From assembly GCA_001972305.1 (NCBI GenBank), contig BDDD01000271.1, positions 62,001 through 126,000 of the forward strand: a stretch of DNA of 64,000 nt, read 5' to 3'. Below, piece by piece: positions 11,685-23,514 of this stretch; within the stretch, counting starts at the first letter, position 1; each line of letters opens with the position of its first letter. Both the position numbers and the translations under genes were made by a program. The notes under the pieces are model-generated. The model saw only the letters and a program-made list of their open reading frames with translations. It was not told the origin of the DNA and did not search any database. This DNA comes from Cephalotus follicularis (lineage: Eukaryota; Streptophyta; Magnoliopsida; Oxalidales; Cephalotaceae).

Positions 11685-13023
11685 ATGGTTGTCAGTGCAG
11701 CTATTGCACGTATTCTTCAAACAAACAAGCTTGAGGGCCCAAATTTTCTGGACTGGCAGTGTAACCTACGCTTGGTACTGACTAGCTTGAAATTGCAACA
11801 TGTTATGAAAGATACCGCCCTTAAACTGGGAGCTCATCCTATTGATGCCCACAAGGCTTATGTGGCCAAGTGGTTAGACGAGGACGAGCAGGCTCATTGC
11901 CTAGAGATTGCAGGTATGGTCCTGGAATTGCAAAGATAGCACGAAAAGCTGGACACCTTGGGTGCCATACTTCTTTGGCTGAAGGAGTTGTATGGTGCAA
12001 GGTCGGGGACACAGAGGTTTAACTTCTCTCGACGTCTATTCTGGATAAAGGTGGGAGAGGGTTCTTCAGTCCATTCTCATGAATTAAAGATGATTGATTT
12101 AATTGAGCAGCTAACTCAGTTAGATCTTGTCATGGATAGTGGTTATTACACTGATTTTCTGCTATCCTCCCTCCCACACTCATAGTCCCAGTTCATCACT
12201 AATTTCCACATGAACAAGGTGGAATGTACTCTGCCAAAGTTAGTGGAAATGCTTTGGACTACTGAAGTGGATATGGACCATGGAATGTCCAAATACGATG
12301 TTATTTAGATTCCATCCACTTCCTCCCAGACAGCCCCTAAGCGAGGTGGACATAAAAAAAACCAAGTCCAAGGGTAAGGGCAAGCCGCCCATGAAGCCCA
12401 AAGGGAAGAAGGGGAAGTTACCACAGAGGTTGGTGGGGGACGCCATCCAGTCTAGTTTCTGTTAGCTTCCTGATGAGAAAGCTTGCTTCTACTGCGGAAA
12501 GCAAAGACACTGGAGATCTCAATGTGCTGAGTTCCTCAAGTCCACCTCAGGAGGTGCCTCTGGTTCAGGTGCTCTCATGATAGAGTCTTATCTAGGATAT
12601 AATGTTAGTTCAACTTGGGTAGTTGATTCAGGTTGTGGAACTAACATTTGCAACTCTTTGCAAGTTCTAGACAGCTGAGGGCTGAAGATGAGCTGGACTT
12701 ACGCCTAGGTGACGAATCTAGGATCCACACTTCTTTTGTTGGCGTTTTTGAATTAAAGTTTGTAAATGGTTGTATTTTGGAACTTGATCCATGCTATTAT
12801 GTAGCGAACATTGTAAGAAATGTAATTTCGGTTTCCTACTTCTATAAAATTGGTTCGGAGCTCACTTTTTCTACATTAACTTGTAGTCTTATACATAATA
12901 ATGTTCAAATGTGTGCGGGACACATTGATAATTGAATTTATGTTCTTGATACTAATCAACATACTGTTTTAACAATTCAAAAGGGAACTAGTAGTATAAG
13001 ACCAAGATAGAATAATGAAGTTG
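11685..13023 (+). pseudogene. Element B gag and protease (broken)
   Basis: gag begins MVVSAAIARILQTNKL at 11685 after the same leader block as C. Stops follow at 11937 (TAG) and 12183 (TAG), both in the original frame. An extra A in the poly-A run at about 12354-12361 shifts the frame, and TAG at 12463 follows. The zinc knuckle C-x2-C-x4-H-x4-C is intact near 12485-12526 (CFYCGKQRHWRSQC). The protease VVDSGCGTNI motif lies near 12620. A small deletion around 12660 moves the frame again, to the open stretch 12648-12935, which ends in TGA. Further stops lie at about 13008 and 13110. Gag and protease are recognisable but not expressible. Confidence 0.85.
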
Positions 13024-14156
13024 ATCCTTCATATTTATGGCATTGTAGATTAGGTCATCTTAGTGAGGCTAGACTTACTCACTCGGTTAAGTATGGTCTA
13101 TTGGACATCTAGGACGTGGAGTGCTTTCCTACGTGTGAACCATGTCTTATTGGTAAGATGACCAAATCTTCCTTCTCCGGACAAGGAGAAAGGGCAGTGG
13201 ACATACTTGAGCTTGTCCACATCGACGTCTATGGACCCATGTCGGTCAATGCTAGTGGAGGTTTTCCCTACTTCATAACCTTCACTAATGATTTATCATG
13301 GTATGGGTATGTGTTTCTGATGAAACACAAGTCCGAATCCTTCGAGAGGTTCAAGAAATTTAGACTGGAAGTAGAAAAACAAACAGGTAAACCCATCAAA
13401 GCACTTCACTCTAATCGGGGAGGTGAATACCTTTCTGCTGAATTATAGGGTTATCTGAGAGATAACGAAATTCTCTCTCAATGGACCCCTCCAGGAACAC
13501 CACAGCATAATTGTGTGTCCGAAAGGAGGAACAAGACCTTGATGAATATGGTTCGGTCCATGATGTCTTTTGCAGATATTTTGATCTCATTTTGGGGTTA
13601 TTCACTGCAGTCGGCATTGTACATCCTAAATTGGATTCCATGGAAATATGTCCCCTCCACACCATATGAGGTGTTTAAAAGGAGGAAACCCAGTCTAAAC
13701 CATATTAGGGTTTGCTGCTGTCCAGCTTATGTGAGGAGGCAGGAGCCTTCTAAGCTAGAGGCGCAAGTGGACAATTACCGGTTTGTGGGGTATCCTAAAG
13801 AAACATACGGATAGTACTTTTACCATCCATGTGAACAAAAAGTGTTCGTTGCATGCAATGCTTCATTCCTAGAGAAGGAATACCTTGTTATAGGAAGCAA
13901 TGCAAGTAACGTGGAACTGAGAGAGTTGTCACCAGGTGAAAGCCCACAGGACGATGAGGAATTAGAGGCTGAACCCTCTAGAAACACAGTTGGGGAAGGT
14001 TCTCAACCTGAGATGGAATCTCAGTTAGGCACACCTCATTGGAGGAGATCATGCAAGGTCGTCATAGTGCTTGAGAGATATGGGTTTCTCGTTGAAGGCA
14101 CTGATGAACCCAATGACATTAATTATAGCGAGCTTGTCAGCTACCAAGAAGAGTGA
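13024..14156 (+). pseudogene. Element B integrase and linker (broken)
   Basis: The GAG-pre-integrase/HHCC zinc module (WHCRLGHLSEARL ... CEPC) lies at about 13040-13150. Core domain: first Asp in HIDVYGP; the second catalytic Asp is replaced by Asn (HSNRGGEYL); the Glu survives in SERRNKTL. TAG at 13446 and 13812 interrupt it. The linker to RT (13815-14156) keeps the YGFLVEGTDEPND segment seen in C and then ends where a short deletion shifts the frame. Confidence 0.85.
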
Positions 14157-15712
14157 AGAGCACTGAATCCAGGGCATGGCTAAAGGCCATCAAATCCGAG
14201 ATGGACTCCATGTACACCAACTAAGTATGGAACTTGGTTGAAGCACCAGATGGGATTATTCATATCGGGTGTAAGTGGAACTTCAAGAGGAAGATTGGCG
14301 TCGATGGTGAGATAAAGACTTACAAAGCGCGACTGGTCGCGAAAGGTTATAGGCAACGTCATGGGATTGACTATACCAAAACCTTCTCACCAGTCGCTAT
14401 GCTTAAGTCCATCAGGATTCTGCTTGTGATTGCCGCTCATTATGATTATGAGATATGGCAAATGGTTGTCAAGACTGCCTTCTTAAATGGCTATCTTGAA
14501 GAGGACATTTATATGTCCCAACCCGAGGGTGTTATATCTGAGGAGCATCCAAAAAGTGTGTGTAATGCTCCAAAGGTTGATCTACGACCTTAAGCAAGCA
14601 TCCCGTAGCTGGAACACTCGTTTTGATGAGGCCATAAAGGATTTTGGCTACATCAAAAACGTGGATGAACCTTGTGTTTACCGAAAACAGGGTGACCCTG
14701 GACTCACTTTCTTGGTACTATATGTAGATGACATACTGCTCATTGGGAACGATGTAGGTATGTTACAGTCCGTCAAAGTATGTTTATCCAAGAACTTCTC
14801 CATGAAGGATTTGGGAGAAGCATCCTACATATTGGGTATAAAGATCTATAAAGATAGATCTAGTAGGTTGGTCGGACTCTCCTAAAACCAGTACATCAGC
14901 AAGGTGTTGAAACGATATGGCCTTGAGAATTCCAAACGTGGCCTATTGCCAATAGGTCAAGGAATTCACCTCTCCAAGAGGATGTCTCTACAGACAGCTG
15001 AGGAGAGCATTCGCATGAGTAGGTAGCCTTATGCTTTGACTGTGGGCTCCATCATGTATGCCATGTTGTGTACTAGGCCCGGTATCGCTTTTGCCTTAGG
15101 AATGGCAAGTAGATTTCTGTCTGATCCCGGTGAGAAACATTGCAAAATTGTCAAGGGAATTTTAAAGTACCGAGGATGACTCAGGATACTTTCTTGACAT
15201 TCGGAGGAGACAGTGAAATGAAGCTGGAGGGCTACATAGACTCTAGTTTCAATAGCGATCCAGACGATCACAAGTCAGTTTCAGGATTTGTATTTGTGAT
15301 AAATGGAGGTGCAGTCAGTTGGAGGATTTCAAAGCAGGAAACTACTGCGGACTCCACCACAGAAGCAGAATATGTAGCTTCCTCATATGCTGTGAAAGAA
15401 GCCGTTTGGATGTGGAAGTTCATTGCTGAAGTTGATGTAGTTCCATCCATCACACGTCCAATTGTGGTGTACTGTGACAACGATGGGGTTGTTGCACAAG
15501 CCAAGGAACCAAGGTCTCACCACCGCTCCAAGCTACACAGTGCAGGTATCATCTGATCTAGGAGATCATTGATAGAGGGGACATCACCCTAGAGAGAGTT
15601 GCCACAGAGACAAATTTGGCAGACCCACTGACCAAATCCATGAGCAGTACTGTACTCGAGCTTCACCACAGTTCGATGGGCTTAGGCTATAGGTCTTCGT
15701 GGCTTGAGGTCC
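14157..15712 (+). pseudogene. Element B reverse transcriptase and RNase H (broken)
   Basis: RT palm motifs: GCKWNFKRKIGVDG, KARLVAKGYRQRHGIDY and FSPVAMLKSIR. The first catalytic Asp is lost (WQMVVKTAFLNG). A frameshift near 14575 moves on to the frame with FLVLYVDDILLIGND intact, then TAA at 14883 follows. RNase H (15140-15556) keeps YIDSSFNSD, TTEAEYVA and YCDNDG. A frameshift and a small deletion near 15170 and 15536 break it. The stop at 14883 is at the same codon as one in C (32530). Confidence 0.85.
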
Positions 15713-15723
15713 AAGTGGGAGAT
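15713..15723 (+). other. Polypurine tract of B
   Basis: AAGTGGGAGAT, immediately before the 3' LTR. Confidence 0.9.
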
Positions 15724-18161
15724 TGTTAGAGTAGGGGTGTCCCTGCATGCCACGAGGTGGCTTTATGATTGTATAAACACTTTCTATTTATACAATCTGA
15801 ATTTTTGTTCATGTTTATGTGCATTATTTCAGTAGTAAATGGCAACCCGCTATATGTATATCCCAACCCATCTTAAATGGATCAGTTAACTAACGTTGAC
15901 TGAATACATGTATAGTGCCCTATCGCAAAAGGGTTGGATCTCATGCCAGGAAGGTTATTAGAATGAGATCCTTACTCCCTTCTGACAGAACGTTCCAAGT
16001 CGCAGGTTCACTTTCTTAGGGTAATTGATCAACTGTAAAGAATTATCGAATTTTGCTTGTCCCCTTGTGTGTGGGAGATGGATAATCTCGTTGCCAATTG
16101 GGTTTACCCTAAAGCTGATGCGGGGTTCGTTCTAGGGAGCATGTGACTGAACAGACCCACCATAGGAAACGTATTTGGAAAGTCATACTTATGTCAATAG
16201 GATTCCTATAATATCGGTAGTGTATAGTCTATGGTGACTAGTAGACCATTCTTGGACTACGTTGTGTCCTTAGAACTGAGCGGCTAGCATGCATTGGGTT
16301 GTAAATGATTGGCTTTGATTTCTGTTTTCTCCAGCACTAGCCACGTACTGGTCTTGTGGGAGCTTCATTGAGATGTATGGGCGAGTGCGCAATAAGGAAT
16401 CGTCACACCCATATAGAGGGTGATCGGCTCTATATTATTTATGGCCATTGAAGACTTAAAACCCTAATTAGGTATCGCCAGAATGGAAATGGGATTTCGG
16501 GGGAAGTCTGTCAATAGTCTCAATGCATACATGAATTTATAATTATCGCGGCTTTACCTAGGGGTGACATTATTCCGAACCCTAGGTCACGGTCGGAGCT
16601 AAGAATGACATAGGATACATGATACATATGCCGATGACTAGACAAAGTACTGGTTTACCGAATGTTGACTTATACACATGGTTGATTCCATGGATCCGAG
16701 GGATGATTGGAAATCATACAGGGGTCATTCTAATAGTCAGGGACTATTAGGATGGTCGTACCAAAACTCCCGGATGTTCTAGAAAACTTATAGTAGTATA
16801 GGGGTCCAACCGGGCTTTCGGGGACCACCTGGATTTTGAATCAGTTGACGTGTGTCAGACACATATCATTTAGTGAGAGCATAACACCTAAGATGTGTTA
16901 CTTGACCTAAGAATATCTATTTTGTTGGACTTTAATCATTTCTAAAGAAGTGAGTTCGAGCTATACAATAAATAGAATGTTCTGGGCCAAGGGGTAATTT
17001 TGTCATTCATGAATTATTGCTTAATTCATGGAGAAAGAATACATTTGGGCCAAACCCATGCCTCGAGAGGATAGGATTGGGATGGCCCAAATGGAGCCAA
17101 TTTGATGGTTCAAATGTAACTTCAAAGTTACTAATTAGTTGGATTATAATTTAATTACTTAGTTGACTTGATAACAATTCTAGAAGCTAAGTGACATATG
17201 TATATTTACTTGGCTCATTTTAATCCTAATATGGCCGGCCATATTGTGAGATGGAAAATGAATTTGTATTGCATGCTTTTGATTGTTTGAAAGCTTAAGT
17301 AAGTTAAGATATTTGTTACTTACTTATATATGCACACGGTAACACAATTTTTAAAAAGCGAAGTTCTTTAATTCATTCTATCTTTTCCAGCACTCTTTGA
17401 CTGTCTCTATCTCTCTTTCTTTTTCTCCACTCTCACTGTTGCTTCAAGCTTCCATTAATGGAGATTTAGAGCTTCAAAAGCTTAAGAAGAAACAAGCAAT
17501 CTTACTCTCCTCTTCACCCTCTAAAACTCTTATTAGGTGGAGATTTGCATTTAATCTCTCCCTACTTTGAGGTAGCTCTATAGAACTTCAAACCAGCCAT
17601 TTACCTTCATAAAACATTCAAGTAGCCATCAAGGAAGCTTTACTTGTGAAGGAAGAAAGCTTTGAAACCATATTGAAGGGAACACCGAATTTGGAGTGAA
17701 GGAGTTAAAGAATTTTTGTATGTAATTCTTACTTCTCTTTACTTCTATTTGCAAAGTGGTGTGTGTTGGATGTAATGGCTTTTTCGAGCCATTACCCTGG
17801 TTTTTCTAGGTTGTATATGTGTGTTTTCCTGTAGGTTTTGTTGTTTACAAACCCTTAGGGTAAGGTTTTAGGGTTTGGATATGATGGTGTATCAATTAGG
17901 GTATGTGTGCAACCATAATTGATTTTTGGCAAGAGACCAAATCTTAGGGTTAGAGTACCCTATGCCATCCGACCCTTGCATGCTTTGTAACCTTCCATAG
18001 GTTCCTTTAAATGTCCAATTAGAGATCCTATGATGAAAATGGAGCATTTACGGGAATTGGTTATGGGTGGTTCCTTCACTGGAATTGAAATTTTAAAATT
18101 GGGCACCCATAACCCTAATATCCTGAATGTTTTTCTTCCGCTGCTTTCCCACTTTCGAACA
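15724..18161 (+). mobile_element. Element B 3' LTR
   Basis: 2438 bp, TGTTAGAG to TTCGAACA, followed by the duplicated AAGAT. It carries the U3 hairpin (16730-16750) and AATAAATAG (about 16967). It is uninterrupted and so shows the empty target site of J1. Confidence 0.92.
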
Positions 18162-18904
18162 AAGATCTTATAGAGCCGATCACCCTCAATACAGGTGTGA
18201 TGATTCTTTGTTACGCACTCGCTCATACATCTCAATGCAGCTACCACATGTCTCAAAGACAACCCTTTTTCCAACTCATGGTAAGAGCTGGGGAAGGCAA
18301 AAATCGAAGCCAAGCGGTTACCACACAACGCATGCCAGCCCCTCAGGTCTGAGGACATAATGCAGGTCGTGTATGGCCTACTAGTCACCTCTGACTATAC
18401 ACTACCGAGAAAACAAGAATCCTATTGGCAAAGGTATTGACTATCCAAGATAGGTTTCCTATGGTGGGTCTGTTCAGTGTCATGCCCCTCTAGTACGCAC
18501 CCCGCATCAGCTTTAGGGTAAACCAAGATGGCAATGAGAGAGTCCATCCTCCACTAACACCCGGGAGCAAGCATAACACGGCAAGTCTATCTGGTTCATC
18601 AATTGCCCCATGAAAGAGAACCCATGACTTGGAACGTTTTTTCAAAAGGGAGTGAGGACCTTATTCTCATAACCTCACCAGCATGAGATCCAACCTTTTA
18701 TCGATAGGGCACTATGTGTGTATTCAGTTAACATGGTGATTAACTGATCCATAGTCACGGTTAGGGATGTACATATAGCAAAATGCCATTGTTGAATGTA
18801 ATTTGCATAAGAAACATGAATGGAATTAATATTGTATGAATAAATAGTGTATATATACACGCACGCCACCACTTCGTGACTTGCAGGGACACTCCTATCT
18901 AACA
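18162..18904 (-). mobile_element. Element D 3' LTR, right fragment
   Basis: It continues the D LTR after element B: 18162-18166 is the AAGAT duplicate and the LTR ends at 18904 with CTAACA, the complement of TGTTAG. It aligns with 59980-60724. It joins directly to the polypurine tract of D. Confidence 0.85.
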
Positions 18905-18915
18905 ATCTCCCACTT
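18905..18915 (-). other. Polypurine tract of D (minus strand)
   Basis: ATCTCCCACTT, the reverse complement of the tract in A, B and C. It fixes D as minus strand with its 3' LTR on the left. Confidence 0.88.
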
Positions 18916-20460
18916 GGCCCTCAATCCACGAAGACCTATAGCCTAAGCCCATAGCACTCTTGTGTCTCACCAACACGGCTGAGCTATTGGCCTTGGTCAG
19001 TGGGTCTACTAAGTTTGCCACACTGGCAACTCTTTCCAAGGAAACGTCTCCTCTGTCAATGATCTCTCTAATCAAGTGATACCGTCGTTGTATATGCTTG
19101 GAGCAGTGGTGAGATATGAGCTCCTTGGCCTATGCAATGCCCCCATTTTTGTCACAGTACACCACAACTGAACGTCCGATGGTTGGAACCACCTCAAGTT
19201 CAGCAATGAACTTCCATATCCAAACATCTTGCTTTGCGGCATCAGAGGCTACAATGTTCTCTTCTTCAGTGGTGGAGTTTTCAGTGGTCTGCTGCTTTGA
19301 ACTTCTCCAGCTTACAACACTTCCATTCAGGATGAATATGAATCACGAGATGAATTTGTGATCATCCAGATCGCTGTTGAAACTGGAGTATGTAAAGCCC
19401 TCAAGTCTCAACTTACTGTCTCCTCCACATGTCAAGAAGGCATCCTTAGTCCTCCTCAGGTATTTGAGAATCCCCTTGACAATTTCCCAGTGCTTCTCAC
19501 CCAGGTCGGATTGAAATCGACTAGCCATCACCAAGGCATAAGTGAAACCAGGCCTAGTACAGAGCATGGCGTACATGATGGAGCCCACAGCTGAAGTATA
19601 AGGCTGCCTACTCATACGCGTCCTCACCTCTGACGTCTATGAAGATCCTCTTGGTGAGGTGAATTCCCTGGCCTATTGGAAGCAGACCATGCTTGGAATT
19701 CTTGAGGCCATACTTCTTCAGCACCCTGCTGATGTACTGGCTTTGGGAGAGACTAAGCAACCTACTAGATCTATCCCTATATATCTTTATTCCAAAAATG
19801 TGGGAGGCTTCTCCTAAATCCTTTATGGAAAATTTCTTGGCTAACAATACTTTAGTGGATTGTAACATACCTATGTCATTCCCCGTGACTAGTATGTCAT
19901 CCACATAAAGCACAAAGAAAGTGATTCCCGTGTTACTCTATTTTTGGTAGACATAAGGCTCATCCACATGTTTGATGAAACCAAAAGACTTAATGGCCTC
20001 ATCAAAATGGATGTTCCAACTATGGGATGCTTGCTTAAGGCCGTAGATAAACCTCTAGAGCTTGCACACCTTGTCCGGATGCTCCTCAGATGTTAACCGC
20101 TCTGGTTGGGACATATAAATGTCCTCTTCAAGAAACCATTCAAGAATGTTGTCTTGACATCCATTTTCCATATCTCATAATCACAATGAGCGGCAATAGC
20201 AAGCAATATTCGAATGGACTTAAGCATACCGACTGGCGAGAAGGTCTCTGTACAGTCAACCCCATGTCTCTGTCCATACCCTTTCATAACCAGTCACACT
20301 TTATAGGTCTCTACCTTACCATCAACGCCGATCTTCCTTTTGAAGATCCATTTGCAACCAATAGGATTCACCTCTTCTGGTACATCTCCTAACTTCCACG
20401 CTTGGTTTGCGTACATGGAGTTCATCTCAGATTTCATGGCTTCTAACCATGCCATGGAAT
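18916..20460 (-). pseudogene. Element D reverse transcriptase and RNase H (broken)
   Basis: Read on the minus strand: the RT N-terminal part (about 20460-20090) holds [18 protein letters not shown] and the first catalytic Asp in [12 protein letters not shown]. The open stretch 19608-19913 holds LYVDDILVTGND intact and KDLGEASHIFGIKIY. RNase H (19627 to about 18960) keeps GFTYSSFNSD, where the first Asp is changed to Tyr. Several stops and frameshifts separate the pieces. Confidence 0.82.
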
Positions 20461-21545
20461 CAGTGCTCTTCACTGCTTCTGAGTAGCTGACAGGCTCATC
20501 GTCATCAATGTTGTTGGGTTCGTCAGTGCCTTCTACGAGAAAACCATATCTCTCAGGCGTTGTTGAAACCTTGCCTAATCTCCTCTACAAAGGAGCGCCT
20601 AACTGAGATCCCATCTCAGGTTGGGGTCTCTCCCAAACTGTGTCTCTAGAGGGTTCCACCTTTAATCCTTCATCGCCTCTGGGGTTTCACCTGGTGGCAA
20701 CTCTGACAGCTCCACCTTACTCCCACTCCTTCCTACAAGCAGGTATTCCCTCTTTAGGAATCTAGCATTACACGAAACAAAAATCTTTGTTCATTGGGAT
20801 GGTAGAGATAATATCCTAAGCTCTCCTTAGGATACCCCACAAACTAGCAATGGTCAAACCTCGCCTCAAACTTAGAAGGATCATGCCTTCTCACATAAGC
20901 CGGATAGCCCCGAACCCTCAAATGGTTTAGGCTGGGTTTCCTCACATGAAACACCTCAAAAGGTGTGGAAGGGACGAATTTTCAAGGAATCCGGTTCAGG
21001 ATATACACTATTGACTGCAGAGCATAACCCCAGAATGAGATTGGAAGATCCATAAACGACATCATGGACAGGACCATATTCATTAGAGTCCAATTCCTTC
21101 GCTCAGACACACCATTTTTCTCTGGCATTGCAGGAGGTGTCCATTGAGACAGAATCTCGTTATGCCTCAGATAATCCTGGAATTCAGCGACAAGTACTCG
21201 CCCCCTCGATCTGATCGAAGTATTTCAATGGGCTTCCCTGTTTGCTTCTCTACTTCTTGTCTGAATTCCTTAAGTCTCTCAAAAGATTCAGACTTGTTTT
21301 TCATTAGAAACACATACGAAAACCGTGATAAATCATCGATGAAGGTGATTAAGTAGGGAAAACCTCCCCACACATTGACCGACATAGGTCTGCAGACGTC
21401 GGTGTGGACTAGTTCCACTATGTCCACTGTCCTTTCTCCTTTGCCAGAGAAGGGAGATTTGGTCATCTTGCCAATCAAACATGGCTCACACATCAGAAAG
21501 GACTTCACGTCCTAGATGTCGAGCAGACCATCCTTAACTAATCGT
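20461..21545 (-). pseudogene. Element D integrase and linker (broken)
   Basis: Minus-strand open stretch 21167-21508 holds CEPCLIGKMTKSPF, the first Asp in HTDVCRPMS and the second in RSDRGGEYLS. The core continues with stops toward 20820. The linker (20461-20820) keeps the YGFLVEGTDEPNN block before RT. Both visible Asp residues are kept, unlike in B. Confidence 0.8.
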
Positions 21546-22638
21546 GTTAGTCTAGCCCCGCTAGGATAACCTAATCTGCAATGCCATATGTATGAAAGGT
21601 TTCCATCCATTGTCTCTCTTTGTCTTTTACCATGAGTTCCAGTTTGAATTGTTAAAGCCATTTGTTGATTTGTATCCAAAACATAAATTCCATTGTCCAC
21701 GTGCCCCTCACATACAAGAACGTTGTCATGTAGTAGACTACATGAATTTGCAGAGAAAGAGAGCTCCCAGCCCATCTTATACAAATAAGAAACTGAAATC
21801 GCGTTCCTCACAAGGTTCTGTACATAATAACATGGATTTACTTTTAATACATGTCCAGACATAACCGTCAATTCAAACACGCCTACACTTGAAGTGTGGA
21901 TCCTCGACCCATCACCTAGGCGTAAATCTAGAGAATCTTCAGCTCCCAGCTGTTTAGCCTCTCTTAGCCCCTACAAAGAGTTGCAAATGTTAGTCCCATA
22001 ACCTGAGTCAACTAACCAAGTTGAACTAACATTACAGGATAAAAACGATTCAATCATGAAAGTACTTGACGCCGAGGCACCTCCTGATTTGGATATTCGG
22101 AACTCACCACCCTGTGACTTCCAATGACCTTGTTTCACACAGTAGAAACAAGCCTTCTCATCAGAGAGCTATTGGATCCTTTTTTGGATGTCCTCCCCAG
22201 CCACTAGAAGTGGTTTCTTCCCATTCTTCCCTTTCCTTTTCATGGGCACCGTACCCTTACCCTTAGACCTGGATCCCTCTGATCCACCCCTCACTGGGGC
22301 TATCTGGTAGGAAGAAGACACAAGCAACATCACATTTGACTTGGACCTGCCATGGTCCATATCGGCCTCGACCATACGAAGCATCTCCACTAGTTCATGC
22401 AAAGTACACTCCACATTGTTCATGTGGAAACATGTGATGAATTGGGAGAAAGTCTGAGGGAGGGATGCAAGAAAAAGGTCACTGTAATAACCATTTTGCA
22501 TTATTAGATCCAACTGAGCCAACTGCTCAATGAGATCAATCATTTTTAGTCCATGAGCATGAACCGATGGCCCCTCAGGCATTTTCAACTAGACGAGTTG
22601 ACGAGATAAGTTAAACCGCTGGGTCCTCGACCTGGCAC
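21546..22638 (-). pseudogene. Element D gag C-terminal half and protease (truncated)
   Basis: Minus-strand stretches 22169-22588 (gag: HAHGLKMIDLIEQLAQLDLI ... HMNNVECTLHELVEMLR, then a Lys/Gly-rich linker) and 21512-21880 (protease to GAG-pre-integrase: VMSGHVLKVNPCYYVQN, WHCRLGYPS). A zinc-knuckle relic lies around 22100-22160. Homology to C gag stops near 22638, at the equivalent of LYGARSRT, so the first third of gag and the whole leader are missing. Confidence 0.8.
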
Positions 22639-22657
22639 CTGATGGGAACGGCTCTAA
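22639..22657 (-). other. Junction of D with the split Copia LTR; possible primer-site remnant
   Basis: Between the last D gag homology and the LTR starting TGTAGCGG at 22658 are about 19 bp ending GGCTCTAA. GCTCT matches the first 5 bases of the minus-strand primer site (GCTCTGATACCA). It may be what a deletion left of the D primer site, but five bases is weak. Confidence 0.3.
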
Positions 22658-22965
22658 TGTAGCGGAAGAAACACAACCAATATGAACTTTAGGGGTTAGG
22701 GCCGATTAATTTTAAAATTTATCCAATTGATTAATCCCCTAGCAATGGGTTGCCCTAATCTAAGTCAAAATTGTCCCAATAAATGTCTAAGGAACCCTAA
22801 TGAAGATTCAATCAAACCAAACACCAAAACGAAGCATAAAGGAAGATCGGGTTGAAACAATAGGGTTGCCATAAACCCTAAAAATTGACACAAACAATCA
22901 GCTCACAAGGAAACACACAAACCCTAGCCAATAGTCCAAGCAACCCGAACACAAGCATCCCTAAC
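22658..22965 (-). mobile_element. Split minus-strand Copia LTR, left part
   Basis: It starts TGTAGCGGAAG, the complement of the CTTCCGCT block at the ends of the B and C LTRs, and matches them patchily (ACTTTAGGGGTTAGGG, TAATTTTAAAA). It is broken at 22965 by J3 (TSD CTAAC) and resumes at 58572. Joined length is about 2.46 kb, as expected for this family. Confidence 0.7.
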
Positions 22966-23514
22966 TGCAATCACATAGAAAAATTAAAAATCATTACATG
23001 ATGTAAATGAAATAGAGCTACCAGCATTAAAACATCAAAACATATTTTATATCATTAAAATTCCTTCTCATCAATGTTCCACATACATTAACAAGAGAAA
23101 AGTGTCTTACATACATGCCATTAAACCTGAAAACCAGACATTAAGATATATTTAACATTTGGGTTCATCTACATCCAGGGATTAAAATACTTAGCCGATC
23201 ATGATGATGTTGGTAGTGATCTTCTTCAATTCATTTTGCATCCAGTCAGCCGCCTCTGTTTCTTTGTCATCCTTTTCTTTTTATACTCCAATCCTCCACA
23301 AAAAATGGAAAAAATCTAACCTATTACAATTTGAATCAAACTGTAAAAACTTTACAATTTTGTTGCCTAATATGTCGTAAGCGTCGACGCTATAATCATA
23401 GGCGTTGAAGCTTTTAACTGTTGTACTGATATGTGCTTCACGTTTATGTTTAGCGTCGTCTTGAATATTTAAATTACAGTGTTAAGCATCGACGCTTACA
23501 AGAGAGGCATCGAC
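22966..23514 (-). mobile_element. J3 left piece
   Basis: AT-rich and non-coding. From 23380 it carries palindromes AAGCGTCGACGCT, GGCGTTGAAGC and GCATCGACGCTTA. H entered at 23514 inside the last palindrome copy, duplicating TCGAC. Confidence 0.75.

Larger units (their letters stand above)
6234..18161 (+). mobile_element. Element B: full-length Ty1/copia retrotransposon
   Basis: It is bounded by the 5-bp duplication AAGAT (6229-6233 and 18162-18166) and inserted into the D LTR. Order: 5' LTR 6234-9958 (carrying solo LTR J1), tRNA-Met primer site 9961-9972, non-coding leader, gag, protease, integrase, RT, RNase H, polypurine tract 15713-15723, 3' LTR 15724-18161. Integrase precedes RT, which is diagnostic for Copia. 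Integrase motifs such as CEPCLIGKMTKS and TPPGTPQHN resemble the Angela/BARE-1 type; that lineage call is tentative. The left end reads TATTAG instead of TGTTAG, one point change. Confidence 0.92.

Noticed and set aside
17960-18388. Minus-strand open frame of 142 codons
   Set aside because: Crosses the junction between the B 3' LTR and the D LTR, so it is a chance fusion of two elements.
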